DNA of 64,000 nucleotides from Pantoea agglomerans NBRC 102470 (GCF_001598475.1 NZ_BCZA01000002.1:372001-436000), one strand, 5' to 3'; counted from the first letter of the stretch, positions 34,877 through 43,986 are shown. Translations and numbers: made by a program. Notes: generated from the letters alone by a model not told the origin.

Positions 34877-37072
34877 TTATAAAAAAACAATATTTTTTTC
34901 TAAAATTTTCAGCTCTAATTCACTTAATTTAAAATCATCAGAAAAACTGCAGGATTTTATTTTATCAATCGCCTCATCGAAACTATCAGAATCTTTAACC
35001 TTCCAAATTTTATTAGCTTTAAGAGATATAGAAATTGGTATACCATACTCTTCCAACGTCATAAGTGAAGGCGTGACATTTAAGCTTTCAACACGTAGTA
35101 TAAAGGCTTTGTAATTCCCTGCTTTATATCCAAACTTACTAAAAACATATTCTTGAATGTTATTAATAGCATTAATGATCACAGGGTAGTAATGTCCAAG
35201 TATTTTACGTCTAAAATCAAAGTTTCTTAACACTGCATCATCTATTGTGAAACTATCATCATTTTCACTAAAGTATTCGTAATCCTGATCAATAATATCT
35301 TTTAACGTTTCATTTTTTAATATGGATACAATTTTTCTAGATAACTGAACATCACTTTTTACAGCGCCAGAAGCAAAGCTTTTTATATTAAAGTATTTCT
35401 CAGCCATTTTGTTTATATGATTCAATTGACCACTGTTTGGCATGTTATTCCAACACATTAACTTATGCCATGACTGAAAATTCTCCATTAAATCATTTGC
35501 GAATTCTAATTGTGACTCTGGAGGTACCCCTGAATTTTTAGTAATTACATCAATACTCAAAATATCCTGATCAAAATATTTATTAAGCCGACCCTTTATT
35601 TTTTCAGAGTAAGGTTCATCATAGTGAAGCAGCAACGAGTCGGGCACATTATCAGAATGTGAAATAATTGGTATATCAATTTGATTCAAACCATCTGTTG
35701 GTTTTTCACCGAAGAAAAATACATTTCCTACAAAATGTTCGAACATCCGGCCGCTTCTTCCAGCTATGTTATTATAAGTAAAAGAATCAAGCTGAACTCG
35801 TTTAGTTATGCAATCGTCATAAATTATGATATTTTTAGCATTAGTATTTACACCTTCAATTAAAGTTGAAGTGCAAACTAATACATTAATACGTTTTTCA
35901 TTAAAAAGATCAACAAAAAGACTCGCAATGGAACGAGGTAGTTTAGCATGATGAGCACAAATGCCATGTTGTATTATCTTAGACTGAGACCAATCTGGAT
36001 GAAAAGCCTCTTTAAGCCAATTTGATAGAGAATTGAGATCATGCTCTTTTTTTAGGGGAATAATTTCACTCAACAAATTAGCCAAAACACTGGCTCTTTT
36101 AGGCGATTTACAATAAATAATCGTTTGCTCTCCTGAAATATTATTCATTACCTTCTTTAAATACTCATTTCTCGTAACATCTCGCTCAGCATCATTTCCT
36201 GGAGGTATATTAAAGGTATACTCATTCGTTGCTACAGTAATAAAATTAGACTCATCAATGTATCTACATCCTAACTTAGATAATGTCAATGGATTAATAT
36301 TTTTAATGTTAGGACCAAGCATATAAAAGAAACTACACAATGATAGTAATTTTTTAAATGCAATGTTTAGGCGTTCACTTCTGTAATCGTCCATACCTTG
36401 CGGCATCAATTTGTAAAACTCATCTACTACAAAAAAATCTATTACAGGAAACCCTTCCTTTTCAATTACCCGTTCTTGAGTATAGAGAAAAATATTATTC
36501 TTTCCATGACCTTGATTAACTTGGGTTATAATTTTATATTTCACTACAAACTCATCACTATCGACTGTGTACTTATGAAACTTCTTTTTAAGCTCATCAA
36601 TAAGTGAAAGAGTGGGTACTACAATAACTATATTTGAAAGCGTTCTAGTTGCAATTAATGCCTCAACTAAAAGGGTTTTCCCAAAGCTTGTTGGTGCACT
36701 TAATATAACACTTTTTCGTTTCATCAATAACTGATATACGTCAAACTGCTTAATATGGAATAATTTACTCCCCCCTCCCTCATTAATTAAAGGCGATGTT
36801 ACTATGCCTTCCGTTATTTTATCTTTGAAGTTATCATCGAATTTTTTATATGGGAAAAGCCCTCTAGCCTCAAGCAAATAATCTAAAATATGGCCATATC
36901 TTTTAAACTCTTCCCGATTTTCAAGACACCTTATAATTAAATCTTGGACATTCCTTTCACTACTATGAGTGTTATGTAGCTCAACTAGATTTAGAAGAAA
37001 ACTCTGTGGTTCAATAGAACCAGAATTTAATTGCTCCCTTAAAACAACTTCTAATCCTTTTTCAATAATCAT
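34877..37072 (-). CDS. Superfamily 2 helicase, HamB/Ski2-like
   Basis: A 731-residue SF2 helicase. Motif I is APTSFGKT (126-133), Ia VVPTLSLIDEL (151-161), II VVDEFY (215-220, DEFY rather than DEAD/DExH), IV IIYCKSPKRA (318-327), a GICAHHAKLPR segment (370-380), V LIEGVNTNAKNIIIYDD (404-420) and VI NIAGRSGR (435-442). The motif V-VI pattern is that of Ski2-like helicases and of HamB, the helicase of the Hachiman defence system. The C-terminal 290 residues have no motif I recognise. Start overlaps the protease-HamA stop (ATGA), so the two proteins are made together, as HamA and HamB are. Confidence 0.85.
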   Translation of the reverse strand: MIIEKGLEVVLREQLNSGSIEPQSFLLNLVELHNTHSSERNVQDLIIRCLENREEFKRYGHILDYLLEARGLFPYKKFDDNFKDKITEGIVTSPLINEGGGSKLFHIKQFDVYQLLMKRKSVILSAPTSFGKTLLVEALIATRTLSNIVIVVPTLSLIDELKKKFHKYTVDSDEFVVKYKIITQVNQGHGKNNIFLYTQERVIEKEGFPVIDFFVVDEFYKLMPQGMDDYRSERLNIAFKKLLSLCSFFYMLGPNIKNINPLTLSKLGCRYIDESNFITVATNEYTFNIPPGNDAERDVTRNEYLKKVMNNISGEQTIIYCKSPKRASVLANLLSEIIPLKKEHDLNSLSNWLKEAFHPDWSQSKIIQHGICAHHAKLPRSIASLFVDLFNEKRINVLVCTSTLIEGVNTNAKNIIIYDDCITKRVQLDSFTYNNIAGRSGRMFEHFVGNVFFFGEKPTDGLNQIDIPIISHSDNVPDSLLLHYDEPYSEKIKGRLNKYFDQDILSIDVITKNSGVPPESQLEFANDLMENFQSWHKLMCWNNMPNSGQLNHINKMAEKYFNIKSFASGAVKSDVQLSRKIVSILKNETLKDIIDQDYEYFSENDDSFTIDDAVLRNFDFRRKILGHYYPVIINAINNIQEYVFSKFGYKAGNYKAFILRVESLNVTPSLMTLEEYGIPISISLKANKIWKVKDSDSFDEAIDKIKSCSFSDDFKLSELELKILEKNIVFL

Positions 37073-38514
37073 GATAATTCCTCAATAAAACTTTCTAATA
37101 TCTGTTGAAATGAATCCAAAGGGAATGAGAAGAGCCTTATATCGACTTTATCAATAAATGAATGCCTATATTTTTCAGTAAAACCACTTTGAAGCTCTAA
37201 AATTTCCTTTTTAAAAGCATCAGTGAAAATTTCTTCATCGTTATAGTTTTTGACGATACTAGCTTCATAGCAAATAAAAACAGGCACTATGATTTTATCG
37301 ACACGTTGGTCTAATGGTAATGAGTTGTCACCAAGTTTTTTTAATTTCTCAAATAACGGCCATTCTTTACTGACATCATTAATTATTAATTTAAACCTCT
37401 CTGAAATATTGTCAGCGGTTATTAGTTTTGATATCGTGTCATTAACATTAGATATGGCACCCGCTATGTTTTTCTCATACCCAGAAACACCAAGCCATAA
37501 CTCTAATCTACCACTGTTTATCACTGCATGAGAGCAGCTAGGTATAAGTTCATTACCAACTGTAAATATCTTATTTATTACAGGTATGGTCTTGAAACTT
37601 TTTCGTATAGCTATATGTAATAAAAGGTCCAAGAACTCCTTTTCACTAACTTTAACAAAATGTTTTTCAGCAACTTTAACCGCGGCTCGCGTTCTATTCT
37701 CGTAATCTATTATTTTACTTGGTGATATCACATAATCAACAAGCCATTCAGATAATTCTTTCGAGAACTCACTTAAATTCCATCGATTAAAGGAAAACTG
37801 TACACTTAATCCTTTTGTAATTGGCGAGTTTGTGTTTATCTCACAGATAAGGTTAAATGGCTCTTTAGGACATTTGGGTGCTAAATAATCAACTTCTTCT
37901 TCCGAGATAAGAAAATAATCCTTACCTATATCCAATGATATTATCGGTATTATTTTCTCAAGTGATACACAATATAGTGTGTTATTTTTCTGCTGAAATA
38001 AAACAATACCTATTATGGTGCCTTTATATAAAAGTGGAGCGCCAGAGACACCAGAATAATTTGTAATGGTGTTTTTTTTACATTGCGTAATTTCATAGCA
38101 GTAGATTGACGTATCAATAGCTCTTAGATCAGTAACAATATCAGAGAAAAACAGAGAGGGGATATTTCCTTTCTCAGCAGCATAGCCGTTAACATAAACT
38201 TCAGCACCAACTGGAACTGCATAACCACCGAGACTTGGAGTTAATGATAAGCAATTCCATGGGCATGTGAAAATTGCAATATCTAGTTCAGGTCTATTTA
38301 TTTTTAGCTCAACCACTTTTCCATTTGATTTCCCATAGTCATCAGGTGTCAAAAATATTCTAAAATCACACCTTGGAGATTCTTTTATAAAATGACTAGC
38401 AGTTAAGATATTTTCATTATCTAAATTAAATGACGTAGCTCGAGAAATAAGAAACCCTTCAGAATCAAACTGAGCGATTATATAGTAACTAGCGTTTTTA
38501 TTTTCAAAACTCAT
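37069..38514 (-). CDS. Trypsin-like serine protease fused to a HamA/DUF1837-like domain
   Basis: A 481-residue two-part protein. Residues 1-200 are a trypsin-like protease with a full triad: H41 in LTASHFI, D78 in LDIAIF, S157 in GVSGAPLL. Residues about 225-481 resemble HamA (DUF1837), the Hachiman effector: KTIPVINKIF (308-317), ELWLGVSGYEKNIAGAI (338-354), IVPVFICYE and a SFPLDSF tail. In HamA nucleases the ELWLG is followed by ExK; here it is VSG, and the earlier acidic position (in SCSHAV) is also not acidic, so the nuclease looks dead. The protease would then be the effector, gated by the HamA-like part and the helicase. No signal peptide: cytoplasmic. Start overlaps the MBL stop (ATGA). 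HamA assignment is from memory of the family; the triad is plain. Confidence 0.78.
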   Translation of the reverse strand: MSFENKNASYYIIAQFDSEGFLISRATSFNLDNENILTASHFIKESPRCDFRIFLTPDDYGKSNGKVVELKINRPELDIAIFTCPWNCLSLTPSLGGYAVPVGAEVYVNGYAAEKGNIPSLFFSDIVTDLRAIDTSIYCYEITQCKKNTITNYSGVSGAPLLYKGTIIGIVLFQQKNNTLYCVSLEKIIPIISLDIGKDYFLISEEEVDYLAPKCPKEPFNLICEINTNSPITKGLSVQFSFNRWNLSEFSKELSEWLVDYVISPSKIIDYENRTRAAVKVAEKHFVKVSEKEFLDLLLHIAIRKSFKTIPVINKIFTVGNELIPSCSHAVINSGRLELWLGVSGYEKNIAGAISNVNDTISKLITADNISERFKLIINDVSKEWPLFEKLKKLGDNSLPLDQRVDKIIVPVFICYEASIVKNYNDEEIFTDAFKKEILELQSGFTEKYRHSFIDKVDIRLFSFPLDSFQQILESFIEELS

Positions 38515-39647
38515 ATTTCTACTTCTCCGGAAAAATTAAATGAAACCGTTTTTCCCGGCATAGTACTTAACAAATCATAATCCAGATAATCATGCTGATG
38601 ATTGAAGTGAAAAAAAACCTCCTGCTCTGTCGAATAATACACAATTCTTGCTAAAGCTTCCATGTCAGGATGCTTATGTAACTTTCCATCTGTGCATATT
38701 ATATAATTCTTTGTTTTTACTCTTTTTATCAATTCTTTATTTATGTTTTTTTTACTACCATGATGAGAAATTTTTATTGCATCAACAGACAAGCAAGAAA
38801 TAGCTTTATTATTCAACCAGTCTATCACTGTCTCACAGTTAGTATCACCAAGCATCATAATCTTTTTTCCTGAAAAATCAGCAAGCAGACAGATACTTGA
38901 TCGATTTGCCAGCGAGTCATCAGTATGATAAGGAGAGTTTGCTAGTGCATCCAGATTTTTTCTGACACTATATGAAATATCCCCCGCGAAATCCTCATCA
39001 CTACATATATTTGACACATACTTTTCAAAAGACTGAGCGTGTATTTTGTTTAATATACGATTAGAGATGCGTTGTCTTTGTAATTCATTATCCCAATCGT
39101 TCTTCATTTTATCAAGAACGGAAATACTAGGACCTATTACATCAATTTCCATCCCCGATAATGATAAGCCTGGTGTGGTTTCTCGACAAAACTTGCCATT
39201 AGTGCAACCACGGTTTATTGGGTAACCGAATTCTTTGAGAAGATAGGACAACCCTGTACCTTCACTATAGCCAATATTTTTTCCCTGAACACTAGTATCG
39301 AAGTAAGCGTTTAACCGCAAAAATTCATTCTGATTTGAAACATCATTGATGATTTTATCTTTTAAGATTTGTTCCACACCGTTATAGAATACATCTCCTA
39401 TTTCAATAAGATTAGGTGCTGCGTGCTTCTCATTTTCTTGTATAAGTTTGATTATACCGCTAATATGATCGTTATCGATATGCGTAATAAATAAACCATC
39501 AATTTTTGGTAAGGTTAAAATTTCATTCTTCCATTCTTTGTAAGAAGAAGCTGTTCCACCATCGAAAAGGAAAAAACTCGTTTCTGATGAGATCAATATA
39601 CAGTCACCATTACCAGATGGTAATAACCGAATCTTAAGAGGATGCAT
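38511..39647 (-). CDS. Metallo-beta-lactamase-fold hydrolase (ComEC-C-like)
   Basis: A 378-residue MBL-fold protein. The metal motif THIDNDH gives H56, D58, D60, H61; further ligands are D in MLGDTN and H in KISHHGSKK, with another His in DGKLHKHPD. The arrangement is like the ComEC/Rec2 C-terminal MBL domain, whose members include nucleases and phosphodiesterases. No membrane part is present. It heads the operon (AAGGGA before ATG). AVAST type 1 anti-phage systems also encode an MBL protein followed by a trypsin-like protease, so this pair looks like the same module linked here to a helicase rather than a STAND ATPase. Confidence 0.85.
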   Translation of the reverse strand: MHPLKIRLLPSGNGDCILISSETSFFLFDGGTASSYKEWKNEILTLPKIDGLFITHIDNDHISGIIKLIQENEKHAAPNLIEIGDVFYNGVEQILKDKIINDVSNQNEFLRLNAYFDTSVQGKNIGYSEGTGLSYLLKEFGYPINRGCTNGKFCRETTPGLSLSGMEIDVIGPSISVLDKMKNDWDNELQRQRISNRILNKIHAQSFEKYVSNICSDEDFAGDISYSVRKNLDALANSPYHTDDSLANRSSICLLADFSGKKIMMLGDTNCETVIDWLNNKAISCLSVDAIKISHHGSKKNINKELIKRVKTKNYIICTDGKLHKHPDMEALARIVYYSTEQEVFFHFNHQHDYLDYDLLSTMPGKTVSFNFSGEVEI

Positions 39648-40013
39648 CAGAGTCCCTTCAAAATTTTTACATACTAAAAATTTAATCCAAAGTCACCTTC
39701 AAGTCATCCTAAAATTTCATTTTCAACCTCAAGCCAAAAAAACAAAAAACGTATAAATTCAATAGGTTGCGCATAAAACCATCAAAAATCAATCAAAAAA
39801 AGTCAACTTAGCAAATTGAAAAGGTTGATTAACATCACATTTCTTACTCACATCCACTCAGATAAGACATCGTTCGTCGCTTAATTCTGGCTTAAACCTA
39901 GCAACTCTCTCGCACTGACGTTATCACAACAATAGGTGGTCATTCTGGTGGTCTTGACAGACCTTGGATTAAGGTTTAGCTTACATATTAGCCACTTATT
40001 GGCTTAGGCGATC
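39648..40013. other. Leader of the defence operon up to the island border
   Basis: AT-rich to about 39850, with several A and T tracts; it must contain the operon promoter, but no -35/-10 pair stands out. From about 39850 the sequence becomes more balanced and runs to the right attachment repeat; no gene seen. Confidence 0.5.
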
Positions 40014-40078
40014 CCAGTCAGAGGAGCCAGAATTAGAAAAGCCCGCTCAGGGAAACCTGAGCGGGCTTTTTGCTTTTG
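40014..40078 (+). repeat. Direct repeat 2: border between islands 1 and 2
   Basis: Exact 65-base copy of 31234-31298, i.e. the last 16 bases of tRNA-Asn plus the terminator. It serves as right end of island 1 and left end of island 2. Confidence 0.95.
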
Positions 40079-40156
40079 ATATGAGTTCAGGGACAGAGCA
40101 CTGATGCCTGGGACAAGATGATTAGCTCATTGCATGCTATTTTCCGAACAGGCGCT

Positions 40157-41004
40157 CATTGCTTAAGTGCGCGCTTATAGTCGATCATCAGCAGAGCCCC
40201 TGAAAATGGCATCTTTTCTAAATGCTTTTCCGATAGCCCAAGTCGCGCTGACGTGACATACAGATAACGATTATCACCGGCAAAGGCACAACTTGTAGGG
40301 CGCTGGACGGGAAGATTAATGTATCACTCAATGACTCCTTCTGGCGATATCCGCGCGATGGCAGCTCCATCAAAGAGTACACTCAGTAGAAATCCATCCT
40401 GATCAACAATCAGTCCGTCGGGCTTACCCTTTTTGGGATCAATAGTGACAACTTCCCTTCGATTACTGACTTCACCTGAGCGGAGATCGTTGTCATAGCC
40501 GTAAATAATCCCACGTCGGGAATCTGTGACGTAGAGTATTTTCCAGTCTGGACTCCAGCACATTCCATTGATAAGCGTGAAACCCGAATCGACAATGTGC
40601 CATTTGCCGTCTGGATCAAGACGATAAAGATAGCCTGACCCCTGTTTCAGCTCTTCATCTATCAGGCCAACCCACAGGCGGCCGGATGAGTCCAGGCGCG
40701 CATCATTAAGACGAAAGCCCTCTTGTGCGTGTGGCGCAGTGGCGATTCTTTGTCTCTTACCTGCTCTGTCAATTAATTCTATATGGCAACCAATGCCAAC
40801 GAGTAACTCACCCGTATTTTTCTCCACAACAAAGCCCAGCGGGCCAGGCATGGAATATTCAACATTCCGGCCCGTTGCGGGATCAAAAAAATTAAGAGAA
40901 GCACCTGAGGTATCAACCCATAAAAGCCTGGCTCTTGACCGGCTCCAGACCGGAGATTCACCCAGTAGAGCCTTGCCTGAAAATATCACTGATATGCCAT
41001 TCAC
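40157..41004 (-). pseudogene. SMP-30/gluconolactonase-family protein, broken twice
   Basis: The frame from GTG 41004 reads a six-bladed SMP-30 beta-propeller: LGESPVWS (metal Glu), RLNDARLDSSGRLWVG, NGMCWSPD, LYVTDSRRG and KPDGLIVDQDGF. It is cut by TGA at 40324-40326 after SPEGVIE, yet homologous sequence continues (YINLPVQRPTSCAFAGDNRYLYVTSAR) until a one-base loss near 40198, after which ALLMIDY-type sequence follows in another frame to a stop at 40157. Repairing both gives 282 residues, the family length. These enzymes hydrolyse lactones, often downstream of a dehydrogenase. The start overlaps the SDR stop (GTGA). Confidence 0.85.
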
Positions 41005-41867
41005 TTTCGTGGTTCCACATTCGTAATAGCGATCCACGGCCAGTTCTCCGCAACCTCCTGAGCAGTTAATGCCCGGACAGCGCGAAGATTTCGTGGATAG
41101 TCCACATTTGTGGCCTCAATCATTTTGGTCGCATGGAACTGCCCATTCGCGGCACGAAGTATCCATCCCCCTTCTGTGCACGCTGAAGAGGCAAGATAGG
41201 CTACACCCGGAGCCACCTCTGAGGGATGCAATTCGGCAGGTTCTCCCTCGATACCCCACATACGTGTCTGAGCGACGGGGGATATCGCATTGACGACAAT
41301 GCCATCGCTTTTGCCTTCAGAAGCCAGGACATTCGTAAGCCCTATTACCGCCATCTTAGCTGCGGCATAAGAGGTAAGACCCTTTTGAACATATTGCGGA
41401 TAGAGCGCCCGGCAAGAGGTCGTCATAATGATGCGGCCATAACCCGCAGCTTTCATCGCAGGCCAGGCGGCCTGCGCGAGCCAAAGAGGTGCTTTGGCAG
41501 CAATAGCCATCATATGGTCAAAAGCACTTTCCTCAATCAACTCGATATTCTGGTAAGCGACCCAACCCGCATTGTGGATTAGGGCATCCAGTTGACCAGC
41601 GACTTTAAGGGCGTCTGTGCAAAGTTTGTGGCAGCCCTCGCGTGAGGCCAGTTCTCCCGGGATCGCATGTACATTCAGCCCTTCCAGACGAAGTCTCTCT
41701 GCCGCCCGTTCTGCAATCTGAAGATCGACACCATCACCCTCAGCATTGGCACCACTATCGTGAATCAAAACCATTGCGCCGAGCTGACCAATACACCGGG
41801 CATATGCGAAGCCCAGTCCGCGTCCCGCACCGGTAATAAGTATTACCTGACCTTTAAAATCCACCAT
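41001..41867 (-). CDS. Short-chain dehydrogenase/reductase
   Basis: A 288-residue classical SDR: TGAGRGLG (12-19) cofactor loop, HNAGWVAY, catalytic Ser in IIMTTSC and YAAAK. The N-terminus (GAMVLIHDSGANAEGDG) and a C-terminal extension past residue 250 resemble the dehydrogenase domain of multifunctional beta-oxidation-type proteins. It may oxidise a sugar or hydroxyacid to a lactone for the SMP-30 partner, but that partner is broken. Island 2, divergent from the LysR gene. Confidence 0.87.
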   Translation of the reverse strand: MVDFKGQVILITGAGRGLGFAYARCIGQLGAMVLIHDSGANAEGDGVDLQIAERAAERLRLEGLNVHAIPGELASREGCHKLCTDALKVAGQLDALIHNAGWVAYQNIELIEESAFDHMMAIAAKAPLWLAQAAWPAMKAAGYGRIIMTTSCRALYPQYVQKGLTSYAAAKMAVIGLTNVLASEGKSDGIVVNAISPVAQTRMWGIEGEPAELHPSEVAPGVAYLASSACTEGGWILRAANGQFHATKMIEATNVDYPRNLRAVRALTAQEVAENWPWIAITNVEPRK

Positions 41868-42009
41868 TTCGCTCTCGTCGTTTCCAGTAACTTATCGAGA
41901 AAACAACGTAGCTCGAAGCCTTTGATATATAAAATACTATTTATAGTGTCTGATAATACTTTAATTGTATCGTAAGCAGATTGATCCATTAACAAGCGGG
42001 AAGGCGGAT

Positions 42010-42909
42010 ATGACGACAGATAGTCGGGCACGGATCACTTTACGAAGAATGGAGCAATTCATTGCTGTCGCAGAGGAATTACATTTCCACCGGGCCGCAG
42101 AACGACTGAACATGTCGCAGCCTCCACTGACCAGTGCCATACAAAAGCTGGAGGAGGACCTTGGCGTCACGCTTATCGAGCGCGGTAATCGTGTACTTGG
42201 CCTGACTCTCGCGGGAGAAACATTTGTTAGTGAGGCACGTGAAACCCTTCGGCAGGCTGAAAAAGCCATCATTTCTACTGTTGATGTGGCTGAAGGACGA
42301 ACCGGTGTTTTACGCCTGGGTTATGTGGGAAGCGCACTTTATGGTCGGTTGCCTGACGTTATTCGTAAATTCCGGGCAAGCCATCCGAAGGTACGACTTG
42401 AACTGCGAGAAGCAACAACCACGGCACAGATTACTGCTCTGCGTGATGGGATGTTAGATATAGGCATTCTGATCCCCCCTCTTGAGCAGGCTGAGGATGT
42501 CGAACTGGCACTTTTCGACAGAGATCGTCTGTGTATGGCGATCCCCAAAGATCATCCTTTGAGTAAGCGGTCAGAACTGACGCTTGCCGATCTTGCCGAT
42601 GAACCCTTTATTTTGTGGCCAATGGTTGAGGGCCGCAGCTTTCATCTGCAAGTTATACGCCTGTGTGCTAAAGCAGGCTTTGTGCCCACGATTACTCAGG
42701 AAGCACATGGGATGCATGCAGTGCTGTCATTGGTCTCGGTTGGGGGAGGCGTATCTGTCATTCCTCAAAGTATGAGTGGCTTTCGTGGAGACCAGATTAG
42801 CTATCATCCTTTATCAGACCCTGAAACTGAATTCGATCTCGTCATAGGCTATCGCCAGCTGTCTCCATCTGCACGTGCCTTCGTTCTCTCTACCGTAAAA
42901 AAGGGATAA
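42010..42909 (+). CDS. LysR-family regulator of island 2
   Basis: A 300-residue LysR regulator with HTH residues RRMEQFIAVAEELHFHRAAERLNMSQPPLTSAIQKLEEDLG and a substrate-binding domain beginning GVLRLGYVGSALYG. The pattern is that of the CatM/BenM/CbbR-like group. I choose ATG 42010 (GAAGGCGG upstream); a TTG at 41965 is less likely. Divergent from the SDR gene across 142 bases, the usual place for a LysR operator, so it probably controls the SDR-SMP-30 pair. Confidence 0.87.
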   Translation: MTTDSRARITLRRMEQFIAVAEELHFHRAAERLNMSQPPLTSAIQKLEEDLGVTLIERGNRVLGLTLAGETFVSEARETLRQAEKAIISTVDVAEGRTGVLRLGYVGSALYGRLPDVIRKFRASHPKVRLELREATTTAQITALRDGMLDIGILIPPLEQAEDVELALFDRDRLCMAIPKDHPLSKRSELTLADLADEPFILWPMVEGRSFHLQVIRLCAKAGFVPTITQEAHGMHAVLSLVSVGGGVSVIPQSMSGFRGDQISYHPLSDPETEFDLVIGYRQLSPSARAFVLSTVKKG

Positions 42910-43010
42910 GGCTTTTCGCATTCAGAATGAATTCTTTCTTGCCATCGCAATATTAAGAGATTGGGGAAAATATGAATGCAGGAATGTCCGCTTCGGAAAA
43001 AGAGCAGCGT

Positions 43011-43071
43011 GTCAGATGAGCCAGAATTAGAAAAGCCCGCTCAGGGAAACCTGAGCGGGCTTTTTGCTTTT
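43011..43071 (+). repeat. Direct repeat 3: outer border of island 2
   Basis: 61 bases matching repeats 1 and 2 with one mismatch (T at 43017 for G in the tRNA acceptor stem). It includes the whole terminator. Confidence 0.9.
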
Positions 43072-43113
43072 ATGTTTTCGGTCACTACGGCATGACATCC
43101 CCGTCTGAATGGC

Positions 43114-43416
43114 TTACACCTCAAACCCGTAGTGCGAGCCGTCCGGCAGTTCCACCACCAGCCGCAGCTTACCCCCTGCCGCATCGATATAGCGCTTGAG
43201 CGTGGAGAGCTTCAGATCGCGGCCCGGCTTCTCCATACCCGCCACGGTAGGCTGTGTAATGCCCAGCGCCTTTGCCATTTCGACCTGTGTTTTCTGCACT
43301 TTCTCGCGCAGCTCGGCAAGGTGAATGTTGAGCAGGATATCCGTCGCCATCGCTTGTGCGTCGGCAACGACTTCCGGTTTTTCATCCGCAATAAGCTGTT
43401 CAAGCGTTCTGCCCAT
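43114..43416 (-). CDS. XRE-family antitoxin (HigA-like)
   Basis: A 100-residue protein with a Cro/C1 helix-turn-helix: LREKVQKTQVEMAKALGITQPTVAGMEKPGRDLKLSTLKRYIDAAGG near residues 35-82, then a short beta tail LRLVVELPDGSHYGFEV. It follows the toxin gene by four bases; GAGGAG at the toxin's end serves as its ribosome site for ATG 43416. Toxin-first order is that of HigBA systems. The antitoxin should bind the toxin and repress the operon. Located just outside the island border. Confidence 0.85.
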   Translation of the reverse strand: MGRTLEQLIADEKPEVVADAQAMATDILLNIHLAELREKVQKTQVEMAKALGITQPTVAGMEKPGRDLKLSTLKRYIDAAGGKLRLVVELPDGSHYGFEV

Positions 43417-43420
43417 CTGG

Positions 43421-43774
43421 TTACTCCTCATCTTTAAAACTATTCAGCCAGTGTGTAAATTCCCGATCGGCAACCGGAAGCATCTCCTGATAAAAACGCT
43501 TTTCATTGCCCACCTTATTTCCGGCACAAAGCACAATCGCCGTTCGGTTTGGGTCAAAAGCAAAGAAAGCCCTTATCGGATCGCCGCGACTCTGAATACG
43601 CAGCTCTTTCATGTTGATATAAACAGAGCCTTTTAGCGTATCCGCGTATGGCCTGGACAACCCCGGCCCTTTTTCGCGCAACACCATTAATGCTGCCAGT
43701 ACGCAGGCGCGATCGCTCTCATTAAGCAAGGTAAACCAGCGATCAAACCTCTCCGTCGTTTTAATCATCCACAC
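43421..43774 (-). CDS. RelE/HigB-like toxin (Gp49 family)
   Basis: A 117-residue basic protein of the phage-derived Gp49-like/HigB group: TTERFDRWFTLLNESDRACVLAAL, GPGLSRPYADTLKGS, MKELRIQSRGDPIRAFFAFDPNRTAIVLCAGNK, then a FYQEMLPVADREF helix. Such toxins cleave mRNA on the ribosome. Paired with the XRE antitoxin. Appears intact. Confidence 0.87.
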   Translation of the reverse strand: MWMIKTTERFDRWFTLLNESDRACVLAALMVLREKGPGLSRPYADTLKGSVYINMKELRIQSRGDPIRAFFAFDPNRTAIVLCAGNKVGNEKRFYQEMLPVADREFTHWLNSFKDEE

Positions 43775-43986
43775 GGGATCTCCTTATTAATATAGGTTAA
43801 ATACTATATAGGTGTAAAGCGATAATCGAGTGTGATGCAGGGAGATTTCAGATGCCTGTGCTTTTAGTGCAAAGTGAGAGAAGCGTTCAGTCGGGTCAGT
43901 GATGAATCCACACAACCTTCATCGTTTTGCGAGCTGTACCGGATTGGTTATGGAGTGAGATGCTGTGGGGCATTGTTATTAATAAG

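Larger units (their letters stand above)
31234..40078. mobile_element. Genomic island 1 at tRNA-Asn (defence cargo, integrase lost)
   Basis: About 8.8 kb between two identical 65-bp repeats of the tRNA 3' end. The right part (33.3-40.0 kb) is strikingly AT-rich compared with flanking chromosome, a sign of transfer. No integrase gene is left; the position next to the tRNA where one is expected is taken by a decayed IS3-family element that also truncates an ardC gene, so the integrase was probably removed by an IS-associated deletion. Cargo is a five-gene putative defence operon. Confidence 0.88.
40014..43071. mobile_element. Genomic island 2 (LysR, SDR, SMP-30 cassette)
   Basis: About 3 kb between repeat 2 and repeat 3. 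It holds only a divergent LysR regulator, an SDR and a decayed SMP-30 gene, with no integrase. It may have entered with the help of an integrase in trans, or be what remains of a larger island. Repeat 3 has one mismatch, so it may be the older border. Confidence 0.75.

Noticed and set aside
34877..37072. Type III restriction or CRISPR Cas3 helicase
   Set aside because: Motif VI NIAGRSGR and the lack of HD or endonuclease domains fit Ski2/HamB-like enzymes better.
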